DNA of 64,000 nucleotides from Aeromicrobium endophyticum. Its GTDB lineage: Bacteria; Actinomycetota; Actinomycetes; Propionibacteriales; Nocardioidaceae. Both the position numbers and the translations under genes were made by a program. Positions 15,983 through 24,232 of this stretch are shown here, in pieces. The stretch's first letter is position 1. Each line of letters starts with the position of its first letter. Location: contig NZ_QUBR01000002.1 of NCBI RefSeq assembly GCF_003586285.1, forward strand, positions 1,178,001 to 1,242,000, written 5' to 3'. Under the pieces are notes generated by a model. That model saw only the letters and a program-made list of their open reading frames with translations. It searched no databases and had not been told where the DNA came from.

Positions 15983-17051
15983 AGCGCACCCAGTCCACGA
16001 CCGGCAGCAAGACGCGGTAGCGCGCAGCGTCGGCGACGTCGAGCAGGTCGTAGCCGCGGTCGAGCACCCAGTCGGCCGCCGGCTGCGTCGTCGTCAGCAC
16101 GACGTCCTCGACGCGTTGCCACGTCTCGTCCGAGACGAACAGGGCGGTGACGGCAATCGTGCTGAGCGCGCTCCAGGGCTGCGCGAACACGACAGCCAGC
16201 ACCACGTTGACGAGCACCGCCAGGACGATGACGAAGCGACGGGTGAACCGGTTGAGCAGCAACGGCCCGAAGAACAGCTGCGAGAGCAGCACCCCGTACG
16301 TCAGCACGGCCAGCAGCACCTCGTTGCGGCTCAGCAGGTCGGAGAGGGCCGGGAACGGCCGCGACTCCGGCAGCTGCATCGTCGAGTACAGAGCCGTCCC
16401 GTGCTGCCACCCCCGGTCGGCGACCTTGTCGAGCCCTGCCGCCATCGCGGCGAGCACCGTCTGGGCGCACAGGGCGACGAGACCGACGTTGTGCAGACCC
16501 GACGACAGCCACGGCGGCAGGGCGTCCTCCTCGCGTGACGCCTCCTTGCCCGCCGCGAGCCGGCGGCTCCGGCGGAGCGCGTCGAGCGACCAGTGGTCGG
16601 CCGAGCGCATCAGCAGCAGCCACAGCAGGGTCAGCCGGACGAGGTTGTCTCCCGGTGAGCCGACCACGGGGTTCTGGCCGACGATCGCGATGAATCCCAC
16701 GAAGGTCACGACCGTGGCGGCCTTGGCGTGCCAGCCGAGCGCCAGGGCCAGGCTGGCGGCCATGGTGAGGACGTAGATGAACGCCAGGACGTCCGAGCTG
16801 ACGCCGTCGAGCAGCCGCAGCTCGGGGAACCGGCTGATGGCCCGCGCAGGCTCGGCCCAGACCGAGGCCTGACCGACCCACAGGTCACGGGTCGAGAAGT
16901 TCGACACCAGCAGGCCGAGCACGGCCAGGGCGGTACCGATGCGGCACACCGCCGCCGCGTAGGTCGCGTGCCGGCTGCCGACGAGCCAGTCGTCGACGCG
17001 GCCCCGCGCCTCCGCCACGGACTGCACCAGGTTGCGCCACGTGGTCGTCAT
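15963..17051 (-). CDS. HTTM domain membrane protein, copy 1
   Basis: 362 residues with about eight hydrophobic segments, matching the HTTM (vitamin K-dependent carboxylase-like membrane) family: an N-terminal YAAAVCRIGTALAVL helix, QNPVVGSPGDNLVRLTLLW, DHWSLDALRRSRR, and GTALYSTMQLPESRPFP. HTTM proteins include SdpB, needed with SdpA for maturation of the SDP toxin in Bacillus; most are uncharacterised. The ATG overlaps the stop of the DUF5819 gene (ATGA), so the two are translationally coupled, as is the second pair at 19860-21559. Length, loop positions and the DHWSLDA block are shared with copy 2 (RHWSLDA), but the sequences are well diverged. Confidence 0.82.
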   Translation of the reverse strand: MTTTWRNLVQSVAEARGRVDDWLVGSRHATYAAAVCRIGTALAVLGLLVSNFSTRDLWVGQASVWAEPARAISRFPELRLLDGVSSDVLAFIYVLTMAASLALALGWHAKAATVVTFVGFIAIVGQNPVVGSPGDNLVRLTLLWLLLMRSADHWSLDALRRSRRLAAGKEASREEDALPPWLSSGLHNVGLVALCAQTVLAAMAAGLDKVADRGWQHGTALYSTMQLPESRPFPALSDLLSRNEVLLAVLTYGVLLSQLFFGPLLLNRFTRRFVIVLAVLVNVVLAVVFAQPWSALSTIAVTALFVSDETWQRVEDVVLTTTQPAADWVLDRGYDLLDVADAARYRVLLPVVDWVRFTVLRR

Positions 17052-17809
17052 CGCTCCCCCACGAAGGAGTCGAAGGTCTCGCGCGCCTCGAGCGAGCCAC
17101 GGAAGACGCGCCGCCACCCGAACGAGAAGTCGAGGAAGGGCTGGTCGTCGAGCGACGCGCTGGCCCGCTGCGCGTACGGCGGCACCGTGCGACGGCCCAC
17201 CCGGAACTGCACCTGCACCACCCGTCCCTCGCCGGCCCACCGAGACTGGGCGTACAGCGACGCGAACTGCGTCGCCATCTGGTCGTAGGCCTGGAAGAAG
17301 CGGACGGCGGCGGGCCGGCCGCCGGCCTTGTCGAGCGAGACCGTGACCGCGCTCGGCAGGTCGTCGGCGGTGAGCTTGCGGACGACCTTGCGCTGGGTCG
17401 CCGTGAGGTTGAACATCGCCAGGTTGAGGTTCGTCGCCAGCCGCCGGGCGATCAGGTGGACGCGCCGCGGAGCCAGCGCGTGCGCGTTGGCCCGGTTGTC
17501 GAGGCGGGTCAGGTCGACCCACGACGTGACGGACCCCTTGCCCCCGCCGTCGGGAGCCACGAAGGCACGGACGCTGAACGACTCGTCGACCTGCTGGGTG
17601 CCGACCCCGACGGCGTCACGCCCCTGCTGGAAGTACGGGTCGACGTAGCTGGCCAGGCGCTCGTCGCCGACCGCGTCCCGCAGCGGGCTCGACGGTGCCA
17701 ACCACAGGGCCAGCACGACCGAGTGCACGACGACCACCGCGAGCAGCACCTCGACGATCCACCGGTGCCGGGGACGTGCAGCGACGTCCTCCGGTGGGGT
17801 TGGCGGCAT
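17048..17809 (-). CDS. DUF5819-like membrane-anchored protein, copy 1
   Basis: 253 residues: a short cytoplasmic tail, one membrane helix (VEVLLAVVVVHSVVLALWLA), then an extracytoplasmic domain starting with SYVDPYFQQG and ending with a RRTVPPYAQRASAS strand. The paralogue at 20813 has the more usual DUF5819 signature YLDPYFTQNWRLFAPSP; here NWRLFAP is replaced, so this copy is divergent. DUF5819 proteins are known to me mainly as neighbours of HTTM proteins. The start at ATG 17809 rather than 17818 is set by TAGGAT 7 nt upstream. First gene of a two-gene unit with the HTTM protein. Confidence 0.7.
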   Translation of the reverse strand: MPPTPPEDVAARPRHRWIVEVLLAVVVVHSVVLALWLAPSSPLRDAVGDERLASYVDPYFQQGRDAVGVGTQQVDESFSVRAFVAPDGGGKGSVTSWVDLTRLDNRANAHALAPRRVHLIARRLATNLNLAMFNLTATQRKVVRKLTADDLPSAVTVSLDKAGGRPAAVRFFQAYDQMATQFASLYAQSRWAGEGRVVQVQFRVGRRTVPPYAQRASASLDDQPFLDFSFGWRRVFRGSLEARETFDSFVGER

Positions 17810-17816
17810 GCGGGCC

Positions 17817-17822
17817 ATCCTA
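17817..17822 (-). promoter_or_regulatory. Candidate -10 box deciding the DUF5819 (copy 1) start
   Basis: TAGGAT 7 nt before ATG 17809. The alternative ATG at 17818 would lie inside this box. Confidence 0.5.
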
Positions 17823-17849
17823 GGTCGTGGTCGGGTCGGGGCCTGGACG

Positions 17850-17885
17850 CACGACTGCCGGCCACCCGGGTGGCCGGCAGTCGTG
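17850..17885. terminator. 36-nt perfect palindrome, terminator of the LPSTG gene
   Basis: A fully self-complementary 36-nt sequence 10 bp past the stop of the surface protein gene and ahead of the DUF5819 promoter. It separates the two minus-strand units. Confidence 0.75.
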
Positions 17886-17894
17886 ACAGTCGGG

Positions 17895-19709
17895 CTAGAC
17901 CTGGTTCAGTCGACGCTTCTCGTTGAGCAGCACCGCGCCACCGAACAGCAGCAGGGCGATGCCCAGCAGCCAGAACGGGAGCAGGTTCGGCGCGCCCGTG
18001 GACGGCAGCGTCGTCGTCACGTCGGCATCGGCCTGCGCGTCGGAGTCGGCCACCGTGTCGGAGTCGTCGCCGTTGTCGGCATCGGCCTGCGCACCGTCGG
18101 AGACGGTGTCGCTGTCACGGTCGTTGTTCGGCGTGTCGGCGTTGCGATCGTCGCCCGGGCCGGCAGCGGCCTGGTCGGCGGGCCGGTCGGCCGCCAGCGT
18201 CGCCGCCTCGGAGGCGGCGATGTCGAGCGTGACCGAGCTGGTCAGCACGTCGATCTTGAGGGCCGAGGTGCGGTAGTAGTCGCCCACCGCGGCCGTGCTG
18301 ATGTTGCTCGACTTCGACGTGCTGCCCGCGGTCACGGTGCCGGTGTTGAGCGTCGGCGACTTGGACGACGACTGGTTGTTCGCCGTCACCTTCAGCACCT
18401 GGTTGAGGCCCGGAGCCAGCTGCCCCAGGGCCTGGTCGATGGGGGTGCCGAGGTCCTTGACCAGGTTGCTGGCCTGCGTCAGCCCGGCGACCAGCGGCGG
18501 AACAGCCTGGCCCGTCAGCTGGCTCAGCTTGACCGGGACGGGGTTGCCGGCGATCGTGACCGCGATGTCGACCTTGCCGAGGTTCGTGACGACGTTGTTG
18601 ATCGCCGAGTCCAGGACCGTCGTGATCTTGCCGTTGATGAGGTCGGTGGTGATGTAGTTCAGCAGGTTGGTGTTGGGCGGGAGCTGGTTGATGTTCAGCC
18701 CGGCCGCCGAGAGGATCGCCGCGAGGTCGAGGGTGATCTTGCCTTCGCTCAGGTCGAGGGAGACGCCACCGCCGGTGAGGTCGTCGAGCCCGGTGGTGAG
18801 GTTGTTCAGACCGGTCACCTGGACCTCGACCAGGTCGGCCAAGGCCGTCTGGTTGATGGCGGCCAGGATCTGACCGACCAGCCCGCTGTCGCTGTCACAC
18901 AGGTCGACCTGGGTGATGTCGTCGCCCACCAGCGGGTTCAGGAGCGCGTCGATCGTATCGCGCGCGACGCCTGCGGGGATGAGCTCGAGGATCGTCGTCG
19001 AAGCGACGTTGAGGGTGGTGCCCGAGACGGCGCACAGCTGCTCCGGTGACAGCGTGATGTCGTCGAGCGCGTCGAGGGGCGCGACGGCCGTGCTGATGTC
19101 GCCGACCAGACCGGCGATCAGCGGAACCCCGGCCTGCAGGTTGAGGCCCGCGATCTTGTAGCTGCGGGTCGGGTTGCCCTTGTCGACGGTGGTGTTGGAC
19201 GACAACGCTCCCAGGCCCAGATCGATGCTGGCGAGGTTCTTGTTGATGCTCGACAGCGGGCCGCCGGCCAGGGAGATCTTGGCGTCCGCCGGCACGCCTC
19301 CGTTGGTGGTCACCGCCGCACCCGAGTCGTTGATCGCGCCGGAGGCACCGACGGCCTTGGAGGTCGACTCGGCCGAGGCGTACTGGTTGATGGCACCGGC
19401 CGCACCACTGGGGCTGAGGAACTTGGGCAGGTCGAGGTCGACGCCGCCGGGGATGTTGATGGGCAGCGTGGACAGTGCCGTGACGTCGAGCGGATTCTTG
19501 TTGGCACCCGGGTTGCCCGGGTTGGCGGCCGTGACGCCGCGCAGCTGCGCCAGGGCGTCGAGGTTGGTGCCGCCGATCGAGCCGGTGAGGAACCGTCCCG
19601 TCGAGTACGACTTCGTCGCATCCGCGCCCGAGGCGGAGAATGAAATTCCGGCGGTGACGATCATCGTCGCCGTTCCGAGGGCCAAGGTGTTCCTGGCAAG
19701 CTTGTTCAT
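17895..19709 (-). CDS. LPSTG-anchored surface protein (choice-of-anchor G-like)
   Basis: 604 residues. A signal peptide (MNKLARNTLALGTATMIV ... ASGADA) is followed by a long Gly/Ala/Leu/Asn-rich region with many beta-type segments (TNLDALAQLRG, KIAGLNLQAG, GKITLDLAAIL), then an Asp/Ala-rich stalk with a doubled DSDTV-AQADAD unit, and a sortase signal: LPSTG, a hydrophobic helix and a KRR tail. It should be covalently attached to peptidoglycan; no sortase is in the window. The pattern resembles the choice-of-anchor G surface proteins. Asn-, Thr- and Ile-rich codon use stands out from its neighbours, as is common in secreted proteins. DUF5819-HTTM pairs lie on both sides. The ATG has GGGAGCG upstream. 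Confidence 0.82.
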   Translation of the reverse strand: MNKLARNTLALGTATMIVTAGISFSASGADATKSYSTGRFLTGSIGGTNLDALAQLRGVTAANPGNPGANKNPLDVTALSTLPINIPGGVDLDLPKFLSPSGAAGAINQYASAESTSKAVGASGAINDSGAAVTTNGGVPADAKISLAGGPLSSINKNLASIDLGLGALSSNTTVDKGNPTRSYKIAGLNLQAGVPLIAGLVGDISTAVAPLDALDDITLSPEQLCAVSGTTLNVASTTILELIPAGVARDTIDALLNPLVGDDITQVDLCDSDSGLVGQILAAINQTALADLVEVQVTGLNNLTTGLDDLTGGGVSLDLSEGKITLDLAAILSAAGLNINQLPPNTNLLNYITTDLINGKITTVLDSAINNVVTNLGKVDIAVTIAGNPVPVKLSQLTGQAVPPLVAGLTQASNLVKDLGTPIDQALGQLAPGLNQVLKVTANNQSSSKSPTLNTGTVTAGSTSKSSNISTAAVGDYYRTSALKIDVLTSSVTLDIAASEAATLAADRPADQAAAGPGDDRNADTPNNDRDSDTVSDGAQADADNGDDSDTVADSDAQADADVTTTLPSTGAPNLLPFWLLGIALLLFGGAVLLNEKRRLNQV

Positions 19710-19784
19710 CTGGACGAGCGCTCCCTTGAGTCATGTGGGCCGGTGACGAGCACGAGCTTTGGTACCGCAGATGTGACGACCGCC

Positions 19785-19812
19785 ACGTTACTGCTGAGTA
19801 CTGTACTCACAA
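19785..19812 (-). promoter_or_regulatory. Promoter with embedded palindromic operator for the surface protein gene
   Basis: TTGTGA (19807-19812), a 16-bp spacer and TAACGT (19785-19790). A perfect 15-bp palindrome, TGAGTACTGTACTCA (19795-19809), fills the spacer and touches the -35 box, as expected for a repressor site. This gives a leader of about 70 nt. Confidence 0.55.
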
Positions 19813-19859
19813 CTCTTACTGACTTCTCATCACTCTCAACGAGCCCGGTGTGACCCAGG

Positions 19860-20816
19860 TTATGTGACGTGCGTCGCACTCCCGCTTGCACGCCTCGATC
19901 GCCGGGTCTCGAGACGCCCGCGAATCCACTGGAATGCCCGCACCCACGAGCCGTCGCTGACCAGGATCATGTCGACGGCGATCATCACGAGAGAGAAGTA
20001 CATGATGCCCATCAGCAGGCCGATGCCGAGGTGCATCCCGGTGATCGCCACGAGTGCGAGGAAGCGCGTCGGCCGGTAGATGAGGAACACCGGGAAGAAC
20101 ATCTGGACGAGGACCGCCGAGTACGTCGCCGCCGCGATGAACGTCGAGTTCGCGTACAGCGGGTGCAGGAGGTCGTTCCACGGCGAGTAGGCGTCGGTCT
20201 GCAGCGGGTAGTAGACCGCTGTGCCGTCCTTCCAGACCGGGCTCTGGACCTTCCAGAACGACGAGCCCAGGTAGACCATCACGACCTGGTGGACGATCAG
20301 GATCATCGCCAGGTTGTGCAGCGTGTTGCTCATCCAGGCCGGGACGATGCTCGCGACCTCGCCCCGCCTGGTGCGGTTGCGAGCATCGAGCGACCAGTGA
20401 CGGCCCGCATCGGTGAAGCACATGTAGAGCAGCACCATGCGCAAGATCGCGTCGCCGCCCGATCCGACGAACGGGTTGCTGACGTACAGCGAGACCCACA
20501 GCAGCAGCGTCATGAACGACGACGCTCGCGTGTAGAGCCCCAGCATCATCAGCACCCCGAACACGATCGTGGCGAGGTAGGCCAGGTCGAACCAGGCTCC
20601 CCCGGTCTGCGAGAAGAGCCCGAGGAACGACGGCCACCCGCGTCCGGACTGCACCTGCTCGGTCCAGCGCGAGCCGTCGCCCCACGTGTAGCGCCGGTCG
20701 GGCCAGTTGACGACCAGCTGGCTCGCGACGATGAACCCCAGGATCATGCGGGTCACCGACAACCCGTACGTGGAGTGCTTGGTGTCGGTCAGCCAGCCCA
20801 CGGCGCGCGCGATCAT
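19860..20816 (-). CDS. HTTM domain membrane protein, copy 2
   Basis: 318 residues, about eight membrane segments, HTTM family: YGLSVTRMILGFIV at the start, WTEQVQSGRGWPS, SNPFVGSGGDAILRMVLLY, RHWSLDARNRTRRGE, and VWKDGTAVYYPLQTDAYSP, which aligns with GTALYSTMQLPESRPF of copy 1. The NP-x-VGS-x-GD block in the third loop is shared by both copies. The start ATG overlaps the upstream DUF5819 stop (ATGA). It ends 150 bp before the LPSTG gene, which has its own promoter. The activity is unknown; a carboxylase-like or peptide-maturing role is suggested by family membership only. Confidence 0.85.
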   Translation of the reverse strand: MIARAVGWLTDTKHSTYGLSVTRMILGFIVASQLVVNWPDRRYTWGDGSRWTEQVQSGRGWPSFLGLFSQTGGAWFDLAYLATIVFGVLMMLGLYTRASSFMTLLLWVSLYVSNPFVGSGGDAILRMVLLYMCFTDAGRHWSLDARNRTRRGEVASIVPAWMSNTLHNLAMILIVHQVVMVYLGSSFWKVQSPVWKDGTAVYYPLQTDAYSPWNDLLHPLYANSTFIAAATYSAVLVQMFFPVFLIYRPTRFLALVAITGMHLGIGLLMGIMYFSLVMIAVDMILVSDGSWVRAFQWIRGRLETRRSRRASGSATHVT

Positions 20817-21559
20817 CGGTGCCGCCGGTCGAAGTCGCGGACGGCGGCCAGCTCGGCCGGCGACCCGGGGGTCGGACGGCGCCAGCCGCCGACGTCGCGC
20901 ACCGCCGGCGGGCGAGCGGCCCGGCGCTCGGCGGCCGAGCCGTCGCGGGCGGCGTACGGGACGACCGACTGGCGACGGATCGCGTAGCGCACCGCCGTCA
21001 GCTCGAGCCGCGGGTACCGCGCCGTCAGGACGTCCGTCGCCAGTCGCGTGGCGGTCCGGTCGTAGCGGAGGTACCCGATCCGCACCGTGGCCGGGGTGTC
21101 CGCGGCCTCCAGGGCCTCCGCGAGCTCCGTCCAGCTGAGCGGGTCGGCCTGGGGCGAGCTGGTGGCGACGATGCGCTGCGAGTCGTCCAGCGCCTCGGAC
21201 CGGCTCAGCAGCGGGGACACCAGCTTGTTGGTCACGTAGCCGGCACGCCCGCCGACCAGTCGGTGGCGGACGAGGTCGAGCTCGACCGCCGTCCAGTCGA
21301 TCCAGGCCGTCCGACGCGCTCTCCCGCCGGCGTCGAGGTAGGCGGCTTGAACGAGCAGGTTGCGGTCCTCCGAGATGGGGCTCGGCGCGAAGAGCCGCCA
21401 GTTCTGGGTGAAGTACGGATCGAGGTAGGACGTCTGGCTCCGCACCGCGTCGGAGTAGCGGTTGGGCGGCAGGGCCGCCAGCGTCACCGAGGCCAGGTGG
21501 AGCCCCACCAGCGCCACGACCACGCCGATGAAGGCGGTTCGCAACGACGGTCGAGGCAC
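20813..21559 (-). CDS. DUF5819 family membrane-anchored protein, copy 2
   Basis: 248 residues: one N-terminal helix (FIGVVVALVGLHLASVTLA), then the DUF5819 signature SYLDPYFTQNWRLFAPSP and an extracytoplasmic domain ending with RRQSVVPYAARDG and a basic tail. The layout (single anchor, short outside domain, partner HTTM gene directly downstream) parallels SdpA before SdpB, though sequence identity to SdpA is not claimed. The start at GTG 21559 is chosen because TAGCGT ends 6 nt upstream; the in-frame GTG at 21565 directly abuts that box. Confidence 0.78.
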   Translation of the reverse strand: MPRPSLRTAFIGVVVALVGLHLASVTLAALPPNRYSDAVRSQTSYLDPYFTQNWRLFAPSPISEDRNLLVQAAYLDAGGRARRTAWIDWTAVELDLVRHRLVGGRAGYVTNKLVSPLLSRSEALDDSQRIVATSSPQADPLSWTELAEALEAADTPATVRIGYLRYDRTATRLATDVLTARYPRLELTAVRYAIRRQSVVPYAARDGSAAERRAARPPAVRDVGGWRRPTPGSPAELAAVRDFDRRHR

Positions 21560-21565
21560 GGCCAC

Positions 21566-21571
21566 ACGCTA
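21566..21571 (-). promoter_or_regulatory. Candidate -10 box deciding the DUF5819 (copy 2) start
   Basis: TAGCGT 6 nt before GTG 21559; leaderless arrangement. Confidence 0.45.
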
Positions 21572-21661
21572 CAGCGACATCGCGGGCGCGGGCGGTCGTT
21601 GCGTGACGTGGGTCGCAGTAGAGTGCGACGCACCTAGCTGTCGTACCGGGGGGAACCTGCC

Positions 21662-23029
21662 GTGGAGGTCTTGCACACTGCTGTCGCGATCGTTCTGGCC
21701 GTCGGCCTGATCATCGCTCTCAAGGTCGATCCGGTGATCTCGCTGATCATCGCCTCGCTGTACCTCGGACTGGCGGCGGGCGTCGGCTTCGCCGGCACGG
21801 TCGAGGCCATCACCACAGGATTCGGCTCGATCATGGCCGAGGTCGGTCTCCTGATCGGCTTCGGCGTGCTGATCGGGGCCCTGCTCCACTCGATGAGCAC
21901 GTTCACCCGGCTCGTGCACGCCCTGCTGCGGCTCGTCGGGCCGGGCCGCCTCCCGTACGCCCTGGCCGGCGCGCTGTCGACGATCTTCCCGTCGATCTAC
22001 GTCGACGTCCAGGTCGTGCTCGCGGCACCGCTGGCCCGGTCGTCCGCGCCGCACATCGGCCGACGGGGCCTGCCGCTGCTCGCCGGCGCCATCGGCACCG
22101 GCATCTTCGCCGGCTACGTCTTCGTGATCCCCGGCCTGGCGGCGGTCTCGATCGCCGGCCTGCTCGACATCCCCCTGGGCACCTGGCTGGTCTACGGCAT
22201 CGTGCTCGGGCCCCTCACGGCGCTCGTGACGACGTTCTTGTTCTCGCTGCTCCTGCGCACGCGCTACTGGAGGCCCGAGCAGGACGAGGAGGACGGTGCG
22301 GCCGCCGAGCGCGAGACGGCATCGGCCGAGGCCGCCGACGAGCGCTCGCGCGCGACGACGTCCGACGAGCGGGGCCTGCCGCTGGTCGTCCTGCTGCTGC
22401 CGATCCTGGTGCCACTGGCGATGATCGCCTTCGGGGCCTTCGCCGACGTGCTCGACGTCTCGAGCCCGGCGATCGCGTTCCTGGGCGACGCCAACATCGC
22501 CCTGTTCGTCGGGCTCGTCGGGGCCTACCTGCTGTCGCGCTCGACGGCGGGCCGCGAGTCCACCGACACCGCACTCTCGTCCGGGTTCAGCACCACCGGC
22601 GAGATCCTGCTCATCACGGGCATCGGCGGCTCGCTCGGCGAGGTCATCACGTCGACCGGTCTCGACAAGACGCTGTCCGACCTGTTCTCGGCCGACGCGG
22701 GCGCGCCGATCATCGTGAGCGTGCTGCTGGCGTGGTTCATCGCGGCACTGCTCCACCTGGCGATCGGGTCGGTCTCGGTCGCGGCCATCACCGCCGCGGG
22801 CATCATCGCGCCGGTCGTCGCCTCCACGGGCGTCGCGCCGATCGCCATCGGTCTGGCGATCGCCTCGGGCTCGATGTTCGCGCTGCAGGTCAACAGCAAC
22901 TTCTTCTGGATGTTCAAGTCGTTGCTCAACCTGACGACCCAGGGCGCGCTCAAGACCATGACCGTCGTCACGAGCATCGCGTCGCTCGTGTCGCTGCCGG
23001 CCGTGATCGCGATCGCCCTGGTGGTCTGA
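21662..23029 (+). CDS. GntP family permease (gluconate-type symporter)
   Basis: 455 residues with about 12-14 hydrophobic segments. Family marks include GFGSIMAEVGLLIGFGVLIG near residue 55, STIFPSIYVDVQVVLAAP, GFSTTGEILLITGIGGSLG and AIASGSMFALQVNSNFFWM. GntP proteins import gluconate or related sugar acids with protons. A charged insert of about 35 residues (QDEEDGAAAERE region) lies in the central cytoplasmic loop. No gluconate kinase or regulator is adjacent, so the substrate is unresolved. The GTG start has GGGGGGAA about 7 nt upstream; TAGAGT at 21619-21624 may be its -10 box. Confidence 0.85.
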   Translation: MEVLHTAVAIVLAVGLIIALKVDPVISLIIASLYLGLAAGVGFAGTVEAITTGFGSIMAEVGLLIGFGVLIGALLHSMSTFTRLVHALLRLVGPGRLPYALAGALSTIFPSIYVDVQVVLAAPLARSSAPHIGRRGLPLLAGAIGTGIFAGYVFVIPGLAAVSIAGLLDIPLGTWLVYGIVLGPLTALVTTFLFSLLLRTRYWRPEQDEEDGAAAERETASAEAADERSRATTSDERGLPLVVLLLPILVPLAMIAFGAFADVLDVSSPAIAFLGDANIALFVGLVGAYLLSRSTAGRESTDTALSSGFSTTGEILLITGIGGSLGEVITSTGLDKTLSDLFSADAGAPIIVSVLLAWFIAALLHLAIGSVSVAAITAAGIIAPVVASTGVAPIAIGLAIASGSMFALQVNSNFFWMFKSLLNLTTQGALKTMTVVTSIASLVSLPAVIAIALVV

Positions 23030-23035
23030 CCCCGG

Positions 23036-23383
23036 CTAGATCACGGCCGTGGTGCCGTCGGCGGAGACACCGTCGGTCCCCGTCGACGGCGGCGACGGCA
23101 TCGACGGCATCCCGCCCGTGCCGGCTCCTCCACGGCCCGGGAGGCTCGCCGGGTCGGGCACCTGGCCCATCTGCCCTGCCGGCCCGCCGGCCGGCGCCTG
23201 TCCGGGTGGTCGGCCCGCGAAGCCCCTGCCGGACCCGTCCGCTCCACCGCTCGCACTGCCGATGGCGGCCCCGGCCCCGGCGCCGAGCGCCACGGTGACG
23301 AGGGCCGCGACGACCATCGTGCGCGTCGACCGGGCCGTGCCCGCGGACTCGTCGATGCTCTGCTTGTCTGCCATGTCTCTCAT
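23036..23383 (-). CDS. Small Gly/Pro-rich membrane-anchored or secreted protein
   Basis: 115 residues. A short charged N-terminus, one hydrophobic segment (MVVAALVTVALGAGAGAAIG), then about 75 residues rich in Gly, Pro, Ala and Met with no recognisable domain (GRGFAGRPPGQAP, GGMPSMPSPPS). Family unknown. Its composition resembles the Gly/Pro-rich linker of the GT39 protein at 25733-27745 (GGRGMGGPPPGM), which is under a matching regulatory site. The start ATG 23383 is favoured over GTG 23416 because the longer form would place the regulatory repeat at 23406-23422 inside the coding region; GATCCT lies 7 nt before the ATG. It is divergent from the response regulator. Confidence 0.6.
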   Translation of the reverse strand: MRDMADKQSIDESAGTARSTRTMVVAALVTVALGAGAGAAIGSASGGADGSGRGFAGRPPGQAPAGGPAGQMGQVPDPASLPGRGGAGTGGMPSMPSPPSTGTDGVSADGTTAVI

Positions 23384-23405
23384 GCCGCCAGGATCGCGGC
23401 CGTCC

Positions 23406-23422
23406 CTGTCACTCACCTGTGA
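23406..23422 (-). promoter_or_regulatory. Direct-repeat operator, site A
   Basis: On the minus strand TCACAGGTGAGTGACAG: two hexamers with starts 11 bp apart, the spacing used by OmpR-family regulators. It differs from site B by one base and lies head-to-head with it. Confidence 0.6.
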
Positions 23423-23451
23423 CGCAGCCCATCATCACCTGGGTCGGCGCC

Positions 23452-23468
23452 TCACAGGTGAGTCACAG
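23452..23468 (+). promoter_or_regulatory. Direct-repeat operator, site B (autoregulatory)
   Basis: TCACAGGTGAGTCACAG, hexamers starting 11 bp apart, 44 bp before the response regulator start and just upstream of a possible -10 (TAGGCA at 23477-23482). Confidence 0.6.
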
Positions 23469-23512
23469 CCGACTCCTAGGCAACGTTCCAGCACGAGCAC
23501 CAGACTGGGGCC

Positions 23513-24229
23513 GTGACCAGCTCCTTGACCCGTGCCGACGGCTCGTCCCTCCGCGTCCTCGTCGTCGACGACGAGCCCAACATCGCCGAGCTGCTCCAGA
23601 TGGCGCTGCGCTACGAGGGCTGGGACGTCCGTACCGCCGGCACCGGGCGCAAGGCGGTCGCCGCGGCGCGCGAGCTCGTCCCCGATGCGATCGTGCTCGA
23701 CATGATGCTGCCCGACTACGACGGCATGGAGGTGCTGCGCAAGGTCCGCGCCTTCGCGCCGGACGTCCCCGTGCTGTTCCTGACCGCCCGCGACTCCGTC
23801 GAGGACCGCGTGGCGGGCCTGACCGCCGGCGGCGACGACTACGTCACCAAGCCGTTCAGCCTGGAGGAGGTCATCGCCCGGCTGCGCGGGTTGATGCGTC
23901 GTGCCGGTGCGATGGACGCCCGGCCCAGCTCGGTCATCCAGGTCGGCGACCTGGCCCTCGACGAGGACAGCCACGAGGTCGTCCGGGCCGGACGCGAGAT
24001 CGACCTGACGGCCACCGAGTTCGAGCTGCTGCGCTTCTTGATGCGCAATCCGCGGCGGGTGCTCTCGAAGGCCCAGATCCTCGACCGGGTGTGGGACTAC
24101 GACTTCGGCGGACAGGACAACGTCGTCGAGCTCTACATCTCCTACCTCCGCAAGAAGGTCGACGCGGGGCACGAGCCGATGATCCACACCAAGCGAGGCG
24201 CCGGCTATGTCCTCAAGCCGGTCGGCTGA
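23513..24229 (+). CDS. OmpR/PhoB family response regulator
   Basis: 238 residues. Receiver domain residues about 14-128 with VVDDEP, the phosphorylated Asp at about 63 (VLDMMLPDYDG), switch Thr near 91 (FLTARD) and Lys at 113 (VTKPFS). The winged-helix DNA-binding domain covers about 140-235 (IDLTATEFELLRFLMRNP, YISYLRKKVD, TKRGAGYVL). It should bind DNA as a dimer on 11-bp-spaced direct repeats; three such sites are present here, one upstream of this gene, one upstream of the divergent small gene and one upstream of the GT39 operon. The kinase gene starts 3 bp after its stop. It belongs to the TcrA/MprA/PrrA-like actinobacterial group; the signal is unknown. Confidence 0.93.
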   Translation: MTSSLTRADGSSLRVLVVDDEPNIAELLQMALRYEGWDVRTAGTGRKAVAAARELVPDAIVLDMMLPDYDGMEVLRKVRAFAPDVPVLFLTARDSVEDRVAGLTAGGDDYVTKPFSLEEVIARLRGLMRRAGAMDARPSSVIQVGDLALDEDSHEVVRAGREIDLTATEFELLRFLMRNPRRVLSKAQILDRVWDYDFGGQDNVVELYISYLRKKVDAGHEPMIHTKRGAGYVLKPVG

Positions 24230-24232
24230 CCC

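Noticed and set aside
19864..21617. GTGACGTGCGTCGCA at 19864-19878 and GTGACGTGGGTCGCA at 21603-21617 around the second DUF5819-HTTM pair, as possible ends of a mobile cassette
   Set aside because: A 14-of-15 match is expected many times by chance among all pairs of positions in 64 kb of GC-rich DNA; one copy is inside coding sequence and no integrase is present.
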